Shown: piece by piece, positions 43,926-56,345 of the stretch | Position numbering within the stretch: position 1 is the stretch's first letter | Layout: every line of letters begins with the position of its first letter | The notes under the pieces: model-generated | The model's database searches: none | What the model was told of the DNA's origin: nothing | Seen by the model: the letters and a program-made list of their open reading frames with translations, nothing else | From: Anthostomella pinea | Taxonomy: Eukaryota; Ascomycota; Sordariomycetes; Xylariales; Xylariaceae | Reading direction: 5' to 3' | Assembly (NCBI GenBank): GCA_963556695.1 | Contig: CAUWAG010000018.1 | Location: 1,426,001 to 1,490,000 of the forward strand | Length of the DNA stretch: 64,000 nt | Made by a program: the position numbers and the translations under genes

Positions 43926-44843
43926 TACTTAGAGACTGACCTTGTTCCAAAGCGGCTAGCACTATGGAGCACCTTATGCGTATTAAAAGGTTGTATAGGA
44001 CTCTAGTCTGTCCCCATTATGTAGAATTTGACGGCAGGATCTCCAGGATCACGAACCTTGGTGTTCTAACCACGGACTTGCCATCACGCTTACTCGAACT
44101 GCGCTGGCATGTGGCCACAGAAACCGCGAAAACCGAACTTGACGAAGCACTTATCGTCCAGACTAATCATTAGGGCCGATGCCCTCCTTCTACGTCGCAC
44201 GCCGAAGACATGTTGCATGCATAGACTCGCCGAGAGAAGGGAGCCTTTTCTAAATTGCTTCGGTGTCTTGCCCCCAGTATAGTAATAGATAACCTTCACC
44301 TTGCCGTCTACTCAGCTATCGTTACCTGACTATATAAATAGATGCCGCACAGACACCTATCTAATAAACAGCCTAGAGATAGCCTTGGTGCTCCTTACAA
44401 GCGATCTTTGGCGGGTGAGCTTTCTCGCCTCTCGTTTCCGCCTATTGCTCGTACGACTCGGGATAACTTACCTGCTGTCGAAGTGTGTTATATAACGGAT
44501 CAATCTGCTCGGTGTCAACCTTGATATAGTTCGAAGGGTGTGGCTCGGTGCATTCACTCATACCGGAACAGGCTGAAGTCTGCTGTAGTTCGTTTGTCTA
44601 TTGCCTGTCTGCCGGTAGCAGCGGCCCTGACCTCACACCCATCGACTCCGGCCTTGATCTGGACATGTTTTTAAAAAAACAAATATAACAGACGACGCAG
44701 TGTGTTGGCATGCGAGTGCCACACTGGACTGTCAGGGAGGCAAGAAAATACACCTAGGTGGACTGAAGCCACAAGCACCCTCACGAAACACGACGCTCCT
44801 CTTACACGCAACGCAAGGCAATACGTGAGATGCAGTACATACT
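43926..44843. other. Intergenic
   Basis: Between the MITE and NOP2. Only short unsupported frames. The sequence is less GC-rich than neighbouring genes. Confidence 0.45.
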
Positions 44844-47800
44844 CTATGACTTCCTCTTACTCTTCTTCGCTTTGCTGCCATCTTTCGTCTTAGCATCGCC
44901 CTTCGCTTTGCTCCCCTCTTTCGCCTTAGCAAGGCCCTTCACTTTGGCCTCGCCGTTCGTCTTGCCCTCGCCCTTAGGCTTCGCCTCGTTCTTTGCCTTG
45001 GCCTCGTCCTTGAGCGGCTTCGCCTCGTTTTTAAACTTAGTCTCCGCCTTCACCAAGCTTTTAGGCTTGGCCTCACCCTTCTCCTTGACCTCAGCATTCG
45101 CCGCCTTCCCATCTTGTGCCTTCGGTTTCTCCAGGGCCTTGGGGTCGAGACCACGCTTGCGCATCGCGTTCCGCTTGGCGCGCTTCATGTACTCCTCGTC
45201 CTCATCGTCATCGAATCCACCAAAGCCGTCATCTTGCACCAGCTCACTAGGGACCTTCTCGTCCGCCGCAATGGGCGTCTTGTCGACGACTTCCTCACGG
45301 GGTGTCGAGGCAGCCCCGGTCTTGTCCTTGACCGCGTTGGCAGGTGTAGGTCCGACCTTCTGGAACTTGGCGACGTAGAATCCATCCATGTTGAGCGTGT
45401 GGGGGTAGAACCTCCGCGTAAGAGACAGGCTGGGATGGAACGTCTTGCCTTGAAAGTTTGTGAAGCCTTCTTTCCCAAAGGGTAGATCGGTCGACACCAG
45501 CTTGACATTCGGACGCTTGTTGAGTGCGTACTGCACGACCTGCTCATTCTCCTCGATGCTCACAGAGCAAGTTGAGTAACATACGAACCCTCCCGTTGAG
45601 CTTGCATGGTTTACCGAGTCAATAGCGCACAAAAGCAGTTGTTTTTGCGTATGAGGCAAAGTCACTGCAGACACCAATCAGTCATCACCCATTGTGGACG
45701 CATGGATACGAGGATGAATGATGTCGCATCTGAACACAGTAGGTAATAACGAAATCTTCGAGGATACTTACTGAAATCCTTCTCCGTCTTGTTGGTCTTT
45801 ACTGAGGGATCCTTGGCCACGACTCCAGTACCCGTACAAGGTGCATCGAGTAGGCTGTTCGGATGAGTTAGTTTGGATCAACTAATATGATGACCGTAGA
45901 CAGCATTGAAGCATATGATCGTAAGGGCGCTTCGGTGGCCCGCAAGAAGGGGAAAGCTGGGCAGACTTACACTCGGTCAAAACCTCCCATAACCTTCGGA
46001 AACTCTCGAGCGTCGTAATTACAGACAATTACGTTCTGTTCGCCGCGTTAGGGTCACTCTTGAGAATAGGAGGGCTTTATATCACTTACTCTAGCACCCA
46101 TACGATGGATGTTGCCTACAAGAGCCTTGGCTCTCTTCTTATTGGGATCCTGTCGAAGTCAATATCAGTCTCGGATGACTTGACGTGGATTCTGAACTCA
46201 CATTGGCGAAAATGCAGCCTGTATTATTCATCATTGCAGCGATATGTGTACTTTTCGGACCAGGCTATATTGCGTGGGTTAGCAAAACTGACCTCGTAGC
46301 GGAGGCGGAAGACTTGGTCCTGTCTCGGAAAATTTCACAGAATGTTCCCGAGAGAGTGGTGGTAATGATGGGAGGTTCAATGGGCAAAGAAAAGGCAGTA
46401 CGTACAGCAGCAGCCATATCAAGAACCTTTTCTCCTTCTTGAGGTGCTAATGCCATGACGGGCAAGAAACTGGATGCGGCTTGGAGGACTGGTATATGGT
46501 TAGCGAACCCCACTCGTAACCATGGCCTGGCGGATACATACTGTAGTGGCCGGCTAGATACTCTGGTGTTGCTCCCAACCTATAACATTAGGATCAGCAG
46601 GGCTTTCTTGATTGGCCTCCAAGAGAACCCAGGAGACCGATAGACCCAGGAATTTTTTCTGTCTCAGAAAGCGGCTAGTACGGGGAGACTCACGGAACAT
46701 TTGAGTCGAATACCTGGAGCCCGACTTTCGACCACTTCCCCACAGGCTCCAATGTGACGCCGCGGTTGATCAACGCAGAAGCCAGCTCTCTCCGGCTCGT
46801 CTTCAACGTATTGGTTCGGATCACCACTGGTCTTGCCGTCTCATTGGCGTCGAAGAACGCGAGAGCCTCACTATAGCAGCCAGAATTAGTAAACCGGTCG
46901 CGGGTTGAAGTGATCTCTGGGTATGAGCAATGTGTGCTCCTCAACACAAAGCATCCGAGAAAGTGCATACCGTGGCGGGAACAGATTGAACAGTTTCTCA
47001 GCCAGAAACTCCGAGTAGCCGTAGTATGAGCAGATATCCTTGAGCAGCGAGCTCGTGTATTCTGATCTCGACCTGCCCGTCTCAGCCAGGTTCTGGAAGT
47101 CGTCGAGAACACGGATGGTGTCCGTTATCCGCGAGCGCAACAACTGCAGATCAGGCGCCAGCAGTGTCTTCGTCTTCTGCGCAAGATCGGTATCCTCATC
47201 CTCATCGTCTAGGAGATGCGGCTTCTCGACGTCGATGTTGGTCTGTATCGCAGCCTCCTCCAGCTCAGCCTGCGCCTCGGCCTCCTCCCGCGCATTCTTC
47301 TCGTCTAGCTTCCGCGTCAGACCCTCGATGTTGGCCGCCGTCAGTTTCTCCACGGCATCGTCGGAATCGTCTTCGTCCTCGGAGAATATGGCACGGTGCT
47401 CCGGCTCTGCGTCCGAGTCGTAGACCGAGTCGTCGGAGCCCAGGAAGTCGTCACCGAGTCCGCCCATCGCCTCATCGCCATCTTCTATGTCCGAGTCGCC
47501 CCATCCCTCTCCAATGCCGTCACTGATATCGTCTTCGAGCTCTGGCTCCGGCGCGGCTTTCGTAGGCTTCGATCTGCCGTTCTGCTTGGCCACCGGAGCC
47601 GATTTCACGCTATCTGAACGCCCATTGGCCTTCGGTGCGGGCGTCTCCTTGGCTGTTCGGCGCCTCTTCTTGTTCGAGTCGTCGGCAGGGACATCGTCGA
47701 CCGGCATGCCAGCCTTCCTATCTGGAGATCAGCAACAGGGCCATTGCGCATCTGCTCGAAGTAGTCCAACTCACCGCTTGAGTCTGGCTAACTGCGCATT

Positions 47801-47854
47801 CGTGATCACCTCGGGTGGCCCCTGCTTCTTTCCCATACGTCTACCGGCACCCAT
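44844..47854 (-). CDS. NOP2: 25S rRNA (cytosine-C5)-methyltransferase Nop2
   Basis: Ten exons on the minus strand (47854-47775, 47717-46971, 46870-46694, 46579-46542, 46488-46406, 46264-46202, 46149-46090, 46035-45971, 45854-45772, 45664-44844) join without error to 738 residues. The N-terminus ([17 protein letters not shown]) and acidic region are typical of Nop2. The catalytic core has the substrate-binding part [43 protein letters not shown] motif [54 protein letters not shown] (PC Cys, motif IV) and [13 protein letters not shown] (catalytic TC Cys, motif VI). PGPKST replaces the usual PGGKT. Nop2 makes m5C in 25S rRNA helix 90 region and is needed for 60S assembly in the nucleolus. The last 130 residues are a low-complexity Lys/Glu/Ala tail. 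Divergent from GET5. Confidence 0.95.
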
Positions 47855-48249
47855 ATTGACTGAATTTGGGGTTGATGTGCAGTAAAAACGGCAAAGGGAT
47901 ATAAGTGCTGATTGTCGGATCGAGGCTCGACTCCCGCATGAAATTTTGGGTATGTTCCCGCTACAGCAACTTTTTTTTGTCTCGCGATAAGCCGATAGTG
48001 GCAGCGTCCCCACTTCCCTGTGTGCCTTCCCGGTGCGAGCGTGAAGAATGACCTGAGGCTGGGGAAGGGAGCTGCAGCCACAAAGTGGGATGTCGATTCA
48101 TCTTCAATTCGTCTCTGTGGCGCAGCGGTTACAGGTGGGACATCGCAATCGTCACCGAACGCCGACAGAAACAGGTCATCCAGAACACCGCACCTCCAGC
48201 TCACCCAGCCCTTACTGCATCTGTTCCAAAAAAAATAACATAAGACAAC
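47855..48249. promoter_or_regulatory. Shared divergent promoter NOP2 / GET5
   Basis: The 395 bp between the outward-facing starts of NOP2 and GET5 must contain both promoters. No specific operator is visible. The A-rich run CCAAAAAAAATAACATAAGA precedes the GET5 start. Confidence 0.55.
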
Positions 48250-49020
48250 ATGACAGAAGTATCATTCGCAAAGTCCTTCCTGGCGGCGCTGGACGCCCGT
48301 CCCATCAAGCTGTCGCCAGACCATGTCGAGGATCCCAAAAGCTACCAGCGGGGCGCCGTACGTACCTGCCAGCCCAACCCAAAGTCCCAAACCCGCGAGA
48401 CCACGACGGACATCCCGCAAGTCAATCCTCCTCAAATAACAAATAGCTAACAACCAGACAAACACCAGTACACCCTACCCAAGCTCCCAAAGTCAATGAG
48501 CAAGCCGAAGCCCTCGACCGCCGCGCCCGGCCAGGAGCGCAGCCTGACCGTGACGGTCAAATCGCTACGCAACCCGCCGCTGGACGTCAAGCTCGCGTCG
48601 CAGGGGCCCAACACGTCGGTGCTGGACGTCAAGAGCGCCGTGACGAAGCAGACGGGCATCCCCGAGGACAAGATGAAGCTGCTGCACAAGAAGAAGCCCG
48701 TGCCCGACAGCAAGGTGCTGAAGGAGCTCGCGGGCGAGGGCGAGACGAGCGTCGAGTTCTCGGTCATGGTCATGGGCGGTGCTGCTACGCTGGCTGCTGC
48801 GGCGGCGTCTGCTGGAACGGCGGCAGCAGCAGTACCGGCGGAAGAAAGCAAGACGGAGGCGCAGAAGGATGTTGCGCAGGGGCAGAGTGGTAGTGACACA
48901 TTGGAGACACAGGAGTTCTGGGACGACCTGAAAGGCTTCCTGCTGCAGCGGATACGGGACGAGAAGCTTGCGGTGGACCTGACGAATACGTTCCAGAAGT
49001 CTTGGAAGGCGAAAAGGTGA
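48250..49020 (+). CDS. GET5: Get5/Mdy2 ubiquitin-like protein of the GET pathway
   Basis: Two exons (48250-48357 and 48469-49020) encode 219 residues. The N-terminus (FAKSFLAALDARPIKLSPDH, then YTLPKLPKSM across the splice) is the Get4-binding segment. A ubiquitin-like domain covers about residues 56-130 (LTVTVKSLRNPPLDVKL, VLDVKSAVTKQTGIPEDKMK, LLHKKKPVPDSKVLKEL). An Ala-rich linker (AAAASAGTAAAAVPAEE) leads to the C-terminal homodimerisation helix bundle (EFWDDLKGFLLQRIRDEKLA). Get5 with Get4 and Sgt2 passes tail-anchored membrane proteins to Get3 in the cytosol. Intact gene, canonical GTACGT donor and CCAG acceptor. Confidence 0.93.
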
Positions 49021-49416
49021 TATTGGCACAGTTCTAGAGTAGACCAATTGCATACGTCATGGGTACCCAGAGGGTGTGGCCATAATAGGGGCTCTCAGGC
49101 TTGGTGCAACCGGGCGGTCGATGGGAATAGGCATACATGGCTAGGAGTTTGCGACCAGAATGCTCTACATTCCACTGTGACTTTTGTGCATTGTATAGGT
49201 GACACTGGCTAACATCAAAATCTGGAAATTTCATGTCACGCCTCGTACTGAAAGAGACCAGACTAGCTCTAACCCCCATGGTTGCAGCAGGAGGTTTCTT
49301 CATCCATCGCGCGGTATCGTAAACGTCGTAGACCACGGCTGGCTAGTAAGCTCTCGCCGGCCGTCATCCTTATCTCCCTACCATCATTTGGGTATTATTG
49401 GGGAAGTTGCGTTGGC
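49021..49416. other. Intergenic, convergent spacer
   Basis: Between the 3' ends of GET5 and cofilin. No coding signal; it should contain both terminators. Confidence 0.5.
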
Positions 49417-50259
49417 TCAGCCAGCCAGACCCTTGCTGACCACCTTCAGCACTGTGTCGTATTCGATGTCGTCCTGGTCGTTGGCCTGTAGTTCGGTGGC
49501 GATACCGTTGAGCGAGCGCTTGAGCGCCTCCTTGGACGAGGCGTACACCATCTTGGCCTTGTGGAGAGTCAGCATCAATGTGTAGATATAACTGACAGCG
49601 TATTGTACTGACCATAACACCGGCATCATCCGGGGACCAGGCAATGAAGCAGATCTTGTTACTGTATCTTGTCAGTACAAAAATCTGGCTGGGCTATGCT
49701 GAGGCGCGTACCGGGAACCCTCTCCGCTAGCGAGGCTGTACTCGAAGTCGTAGATGGCGTATCGGGGGCCCTTGCCGATTTGACCCTAGCAGATGACAGT
49801 CAGTACTACCTCGTAGCCCGAAATGTATGGACCGCCTATAGCTTACACTCTTGCTCTTGGTCTGGGCGTTGACGAGCTGCTCGCGGAAGTTTTCCCAGTC
49901 CTTGTCGTCGGAGGCCTTCTCAACCTCGATCTGTCGGTTGTCGTCGGACAGCTTATAGACGATGTACTTGTACTTCTTGGCAAGCTTCAGGTCGTTGAAT
50001 GCAGTTATGCAGTCCTGCGAGACGGTCGCTCTATAGGTCCACAACTATCAGCTACATGGTCCGGCCTCTGGCCGCTGGGTACGAGGCAGGAATGGCGAAG
50101 ACGGAGAGAAAGGCGACTGCGCCGCGAAGTAGGGGGCTGGCACTGGTGGGGTTGGAGTGATAGGTATTATTCGAGATACGCACCCTGATTGAGACTACGA
50201 GTAGACAGAATGTTAGCACACACGCATTGGACGACTCAAGACGGTGAAGCTCTTACCAT
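49417..50259 (-). CDS. COF1: Cofilin (actin-severing ADF)
   Basis: Six coding exons on the minus strand: 50259-50257 (only ATG), 50194-50184 (11 nt), 50030-49847, 49785-49712, 49661-49613 and 49557-49417. They total 462 nt, 153 residues. The sequence is cofilin throughout: MSQSGATVSQDCITAFNDLK, KYKYIVYKLSDDNRQIEVEK, GPRYAIYDFEY, KICFIAWSPDDAGVMAKMVY (the long actin-binding helix follows: ASSKEALKRSLNGIATELQA) and DIEYDTVLKVVSKG. Cofilin severs and depolymerises actin filaments in the cytoplasm. The start codon alone occupies the first coding exon; the micro-exon TCTCAATCAGG supplies SQSG. All junctions are GT-AG and the frame closes exactly. Confidence 0.95.
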
Positions 50260-51388
50260 TATGGCGGTATATGCGGGACTGTACCGAAGGAAGAATCGGG
50301 AGACTGTGATGGTGGCTGTCAGCGGGGTATCAACACTTGACTGTCGGGTCTGGATGTGGAGGAGACTGTTGTAGTCAGGATGGGCTATGGTTAAAGCTGG
50401 GTATGTACTGACAGTAATGAATGGTGCTACAGCTGGTCCTGTGACTCGGTTCGTAGTCGGTCTGGCTCGGGTTGGGAGATGCGATAATAAAGAGGGAGGG
50501 TGAAGAGAGAAGAGTTGGATGTTTTTAGTGTGGCACGCTATCGCAATGGAGGGGGAGTCGGTCGGGCCAGGCTGACACACAATGTGACTGAGCCACACAA
50601 CACGCCCGCACAGTGACGGAAATCAACACAGGGCCTTTGGTGGGGTGACGGGCCGGGGTGATCACCTCCTATGGGTCCCACCCCCTGACTGGAAATTGGC
50701 AGATTGCCTGGTGAGATGTCGTAGGACAGGAGACGACCTCGATGCAACCCAATGAGCTCTACAACGACAGGCAACCACCGCTGACCTGTGTAATAAGCTT
50801 GGCTAACTGGGCCTGTACTTTGGTAACATCGGTCGGCGAGGGAAATCAACCAGACAACCAGGAAGCAACAGACGGCCGGAGAGGAAAGTCAGGATCGCAA
50901 AAAGGAGGGTATACAAACTGCCAAGCCGCGTGTGGTTCTTCCATGTTCTCATGCCTCCTACATGTAACCATGATCTAGACTCAATACCGAGCTGGCCAGG
51001 CAGCCGCAAGACAATGGTGTGTGCGGCTGCTGCCTCTGGGAGACTCGTAATCTTTTTTCATCATGGACGCGACGCAGTCGATAGGCAGAAGCAAGTGAAC
51101 TTAACAATGCATGATCGGTCAGATGCCGAGGATATTTTTGATTATGATAACCAGGTCAATCTGGCTGGTCTACCTCACGCGGTAGATGGGTGCCTGGTTG
51201 GCTCTATTATACAGCTCTTTACACAACGCCGCTCGGGATATCAGTATGAACAAGTACAGAGAGGGCAGAGGGGAGAGAGAAGAGATTACATGGCCGCATG
51301 TGATGGATCCGTTTCCGTCAAAACACCTAAGTCAATGCTCCTTTAGCCCAGACTTTTAATACAAGAGAGAGGGAGGTGATGCAACCTT
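50260..51388. other. Intergenic
   Basis: About 1.1 kb between the cofilin start and the HSP60 3' end. It should contain cofilin promoter and leader. No coding signal. Confidence 0.5.
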
Positions 51389-53324
51389 TTACATCATGCC
51401 GCCCATGCCACCCATTCCTCCCATGCCGCCCATGCCGCCAGGCATGCCACCGGCAGGCTTGTCTTCCGGCGCCTCGACAATCGCCACCTCGGTGGTACCC
51501 AGGAGTGACGCGACACCGCTGGCATCGACAAGACCGGTTCGCACAACCTTCAGCGGGTCTACAATACCAGCCGCGATCATGTCCACGTACTCGCCCTTGG
51601 AGCTGTCAAAGCCCTTGTTGAAGTCGGTGCCGAACTCGTCCATGAGCTTGCCGACAACAACAGATCCTTCGAGGCCGGCGTTCTCGACGATGGTTCTCGC
51701 CGGGCGAGTGATGGCGTTCTTGATGATGCTAACACCGAGCTGCTGGTCAAAGTTGGCCGACTTGACATCCTTCAGAGCCTGGCTGGCGGCCTTGAGCAGG
51801 GCAGTGCCACCACCGGGCAGGATACCCTCCTCAACGGCGGCTCGAGTGGCGTTGAGAGCATCAACAAATCGGTCCTTCTTCTCGCCAACCTCGACCTCGG
51901 ACGAGCCACCAACCTTGATGACGGCAACACCGCCAGACAGCTTCGCGAGACGCTCTTGAAGCTTCTCCTTCTCGTAATCCGACGTGGTAGGGTCGCTCAT
52001 CACACCGCGGATCTGTTCGCATCGCTGAGCGATAGCATCCTTGCTGCCGTCTCCATTGAGGACGATAGTGTCCTCCTTGGTAATCGTGATAGAACCAGTA
52101 GAACCGAACATGTCTGGGGTAGCCTTCTCCAACTTGATGTCGAGTTCATCGGTGAAGACGGTACCGTTGGTCAGGACAGCGATGTCGCCAAGGATGGACT
52201 TTCGGTTGTCACCAAAGCCAGGAGCCTTGACGGCAGCGACCTGGAGTTGACCACGGAGCTTGTTCAGGATGCAGACAGCGAGCGCCTCACCATCAATGTC
52301 CTCAGCGATAATGACAAGGGGTCGGCGCATCTGGGTCGAGGCCTCCAGGGCGGGAATGATGTCCTGGACAGCAGAGATCTTCTTCTCCGAAAGGAGAATT
52401 AGGGGCTTCTCAAACTCCACCTTCTGGGCCTTGGAGTCGGTGATGAAGTAGGGAGACACAAAGCCGCGGTCGAATCGCATACCCTCAGTTACTTCCAGCT
52501 CATCACTCATAGTCTTGCCCTCCTTTACGGTGATAACACCCTCCTTGCCAACCTTCTCCATGGCGTTGGCAATCAGGGCGCCGATGTGGGTGTCGCCATT
52601 GGCACTGATGGTCGCAACCTGAGCGATCTCTGCGCTTGTCGTGATGACCCGAGAGTTCTTCTGGAGGAACTCGACGACGGCATCGACCGCAGCCTGGGTA
52701 CCACGTCGAAGATCCATCGGGTTGCAACCAGCAGCAACGTTCTTGACAGTCTCGGAGAATATGGCTCGGGCAAGCACAGTTGCGCTGGTAGTACCATCAC
52801 CGGCGGACTCGTTCGTTTTCGAGGCGACATCTTGGAGGAGTCGGGCTCCGAGGTTCTCGAACTTGTCTTGCAAAGTGATAGCTTTTGCGACGGTTACACC
52901 ATCTGATCGAAGTAGATGTTAGCCTTCCTGGTCTTCGTCGCAAAACCAGCTGCAATGCATTGACATACCCTTTGTGATCTTAGGAGATCCGTAGCTCGAC
53001 TCGATCAAGACATTCCGGCCCTTAGGACCAAGTGTTGTGGCAACGGCTTTGGCGAGGGTCTCCACACCAGCAAGCAGTGCCGCTCGACCTTCAGTGCCGA
53101 ACTTGAGCTCCTGCGACATCAACAATCAGCAATACTGACAGGTAGGTTTTTCCGAGTAATCGCATGATAGTAGAGGGGTGATTGGGCAGGATATTAGGCA
53201 CTGGGAGACAAACCTTGTGCGCGAATCGAAGCTGTTGCGACAGACCAGCACCAGCTCGGTACTTGGTAGCAGCAGCAGTCGATAGGACAGAAGCCCTCGC
53301 CCGCGATGAAAGTGCACGCTGCAT
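51389..53324 (-). CDS. HSP60: Mitochondrial chaperonin Hsp60
   Basis: Three exons on the minus strand (53324-53214, 53110-52969, 52902-51389) give 588 residues without a lesion. The presequence ([20 protein letters not shown]) ends near RFAHK. The group I chaperonin core is complete: [29 protein letters not shown], the ATPase motif [31 protein letters not shown], and the C-terminal Gly-Gly-Met repeats. It folds imported proteins in the mitochondrial matrix together with Hsp10. The first intron separates the presequence from the mature part at HK/ELKFG. Confidence 0.97.
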
Positions 53325-54248
53325 TGTTATATATGTGATTAAAGGATCTGAGAAGAATGTACCGCCACAAGAATCGCGATCAGGCGAAAGGGAGAAGGGA
53401 AGTTTGTTGGTGTTGATCTTGAAGAGAAAGGGTTCTCAAGACGGGATGGATGGATTTGGAGAATCTGGGGGCAAGCTTCAAAAAATTTGGTTGTCGTTCA
53501 TCACGGAGGAGCCGGCCAGAAGCCGAGGTCCTTCTGCGCTAGCCGAAGATGGCATGGCGCGATTCAAGCTCTAGAAATCCGTCGAAGCTCACCCGATACT
53601 GACTCGATAAGTGGATATCACGACGCTAGTCCGGTAGGCCGCATATGCTTTAAAGATACACTCAGGTTTCTGCAGCTTTTAGAGGTATGCCTGTGGATCC
53701 AGCTGATTCCAGCTGTCAGGTGTCTTGTCGGTTGGGCCGGATTGTTGCCCAAGGGACAAGGTACCGTTTGCACTGTATCTAGACTAAAGAGACCTTTCGG
53801 ATGGGACAAGCTCCCAACCTTCTAGACAGCAAGCAGAACATCCAGAATACTAGTCATCGTAACATCGTATTCTGGGCCCCTGCCAGAAGGCACATGCCTT
53901 CCCCAACTGGCTGCTCAATGAATCGGTCCCTCAGTCCCAATAGCCGGCTTGTTTGAAGAATATCATTCTATATCAAGTGCATCGTAATTGGTCGAAGCTG
54001 AAAAGCTAGCTGTCCCTCAGATCGTGGCTTGCTGATCCATCATAACCGGCCACTCAGAGGACGGAATTAGGCATTTTAAAACGAGACTATCCCCGTGCTT
54101 ACCAACCTCAACCTGACAACGACGTCGTCCATTTCAGAGAGTATATAAGGAACACTTGACAGCAGCCAGCAATCCAAACCTGAGCCTTGTTTTACTGAAG
54201 ACAGGCAGAAGTGCATACCTACCTGACCGACAGAGCCATAATTCCACC
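53325..54248. other. Intergenic
   Basis: Head-to-head spacer between HSP60 and the SDR gene. No heat-shock element is obvious to me; a proper nGAAn scan was not done. No coding signal. Confidence 0.45.
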
Positions 54249-55357
54249 ATGGCTGCCATGGCAAAGACTATCGTGGCAACAGGCGCCTCTTCTGGCTTGG
54301 TAAGTTCACCTATCAAATTTCCTCGCCCGATAATTGCTTTTGGTGCAGTCGATTGACTTCATCTCAGGGATTTGAGCTCGTCAAACAGTTGTTGTCCCAG
54401 ACCCAGCCCTACAAGTTCATCCTCGCTGCAAGAGACACGAAGGCCACCCAAACAGCTTTTGATGGACTCAAGTACGACAACAGCAGGCACAATGTCATCA
54501 TACTTCCTGTCGAGCTGAACAAGATGTCGACGGTCAAGTCGTTTGCACAGCAGACCCTTGAGAAACTTGGCCAGGACAAGATCGACTATCTCATGCTCAA
54601 TGCGGGGACGGCCATGGAAAAGAGCACTGACGGAAAGGGGCCATTCGGTTCCAAGTGGAGTGAAACTTACCTCGTCAACCATCTCTGTAGGCTTGTTATT
54701 TCCGCCTCTTCTTATGCCGCGACTGATGCGACGACTAGCACAACACTATCTCATCCATCTCCTACGACAGAAGCTGGAAGAGTCTAGGTCCCGTATTGTG
54801 GTTGTCTCTTCCGGCGCTGTCCGCATGGTGACGGCCACAAGTAAGTCCCCTTCAAACCCACCCCCGGAACCCATGCTCACCACGCACTATAGGCACTCTC
54901 GAAGAGGCAACCAACGCCGCTGGCAAGTCTGAGACCGTCATATACCCTGCTACCAAGTTCGTACAGCTGCTAGGAGCACACTGGTGGCGGCGGCAGCTAC
55001 AGGGCACCTGCCAGGTCGTCGCTGTGTCCCCTGGCTTGATTCCCGGGACTGGACTTGGAAGAGGCTCCAATATAAATATCCCAGCTCATTTACCTGATGC
55101 CAAGAGTATCCCAGAAGGTATACTTAGTCAACTCTCGTTCGTATTTGAAGTGACTAACATGGTTACCAGGCGCGCAAAGCATCTACGCTGCTTTTACCCG
55201 AGACGATCTACCCGAAGATCCAGAACAGATCTTCTTGACCAGTTGGGGCGAGTGGTGGCCGAAGGACGTTTACGCACTCAGCCTCGACAAGAGCCTCCAG
55301 GACAAGTGGTCCCCGAGCATGGAGCAGATCGAGAAGGAAGAAGGCGTCACTGCTTAG
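54249..55357 (+). CDS. Short-chain dehydrogenase/reductase
   Basis: Five exons (54249-54299, 54368-54686, 54739-54840, 54893-55117, 55170-55357) encode 294 residues with all junctions in frame. The NAD(P)-binding motif is ATGASSGLG, split by intron 1. Next come LAARDTKA, DYLMLNAGTA (NNAG-like), the strand RIVVVSSGAV with the catalytic Ser, and YPATK with catalytic Tyr and Lys. The C-terminus is long and hydrophilic (IFLTSWGEWWPKDVYALSLD). The family is classical SDR, close to retinol-dehydrogenase/WW-oxidoreductase types; substrate unknown. No signal peptide. The first Met lies three codons before a second one (MAAMAKTIV); either could start. Confidence 0.9.
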
Positions 55358-56345
55358 ATAAGATAGAAGCCCCAGTGTAACAATTTGTCAAATTTATCTC
55401 CGCCATCAACCGTTTAGCGCAGATATCGCATTTCTTTGCCTTATGCGGCAACTGTGAATACAGTCAGCCAGCTTGTGTCTCCCGAATGACTGACCACCAC
55501 ACAAGAACAATTCGAGCCACCACGGGCTCTGCCACTGGTTGATTACCTGTTCCTAACTACCATTCCTTGATTCCCACCTCCGTTCCTTGATCTGGTCAAC
55601 CTCCCTCATCTCCGCCGTGCACCACCATGCCTGGGACACAGATGAAGCAGTTGGGCCGGATAGCCCACCAGGACAGCTTGCTGGCGACCTATGCCATCAT
55701 CAACCCACCTGGACTCAGTGGAAGCCCTTCCACAGTGTATAACACTCGGCTTATACCACAGCGGCGCTTGACCATTGTTTCGGACAACAGCAAGAACGGA
55801 GAAAATCACACCTGCGCAAGGCACATCAGGCTTGGAGTATGGCCAGTTATGATGTTCAGCTTGATAGTATCACCGTAGAACTAGTCTGGCGGACCTGCTC
55901 CGAGAAAGTAGGTCATCTTGGATATGAATGGCTCATGCTTTACTTGCCCGGATTGTCAACCTTTTCAATGTGTGGCCGTTATTTGCGAGCCATTTGGTCT
56001 TTCCCTTGACCAAGAGAGACCGGCTTTAAAGGCCTAGTATCTATAGATTGTATATAGACCTCGAGCCTTAGCCAATGGACGTGAGTACACGTTGGGGCTT
56101 GCTCAACAAGACCTACCTTGCGCTCGAATACACTTCGAAGGCTCAACGTACTGACTGCTTCATCCCTTTGAAGATATCATATCAACTGGCGCTGTGATGA
56201 TTATGATGATGATGTTATTGTCTCGAATGACATTATTTATCCCTTTCTCATTTTCTCTCTCCGACTAGAAACATAAACACCCACTCACACCCAAAGCTGC
56301 ACGTCGTGCTCCAACTCCGTGTCACCAAGCTACTCTTAGGTTGGG
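55358..56345. other. Intergenic, convergent spacer
   Basis: Between the SDR and the minus-strand reductase. Contains a (GAT)n-like stretch near 56195-56215. No coding signal. Confidence 0.5.

Noticed and set aside
48565..49053. Minus-strand open frame over GET5
   Set aside because: Arg-rich antisense shadow of a well supported gene.
51396..52402. Long plus-strand open frames over HSP60
   Set aside because: They are antisense to a conserved chaperonin with strong codon bias and have no recognisable domain.
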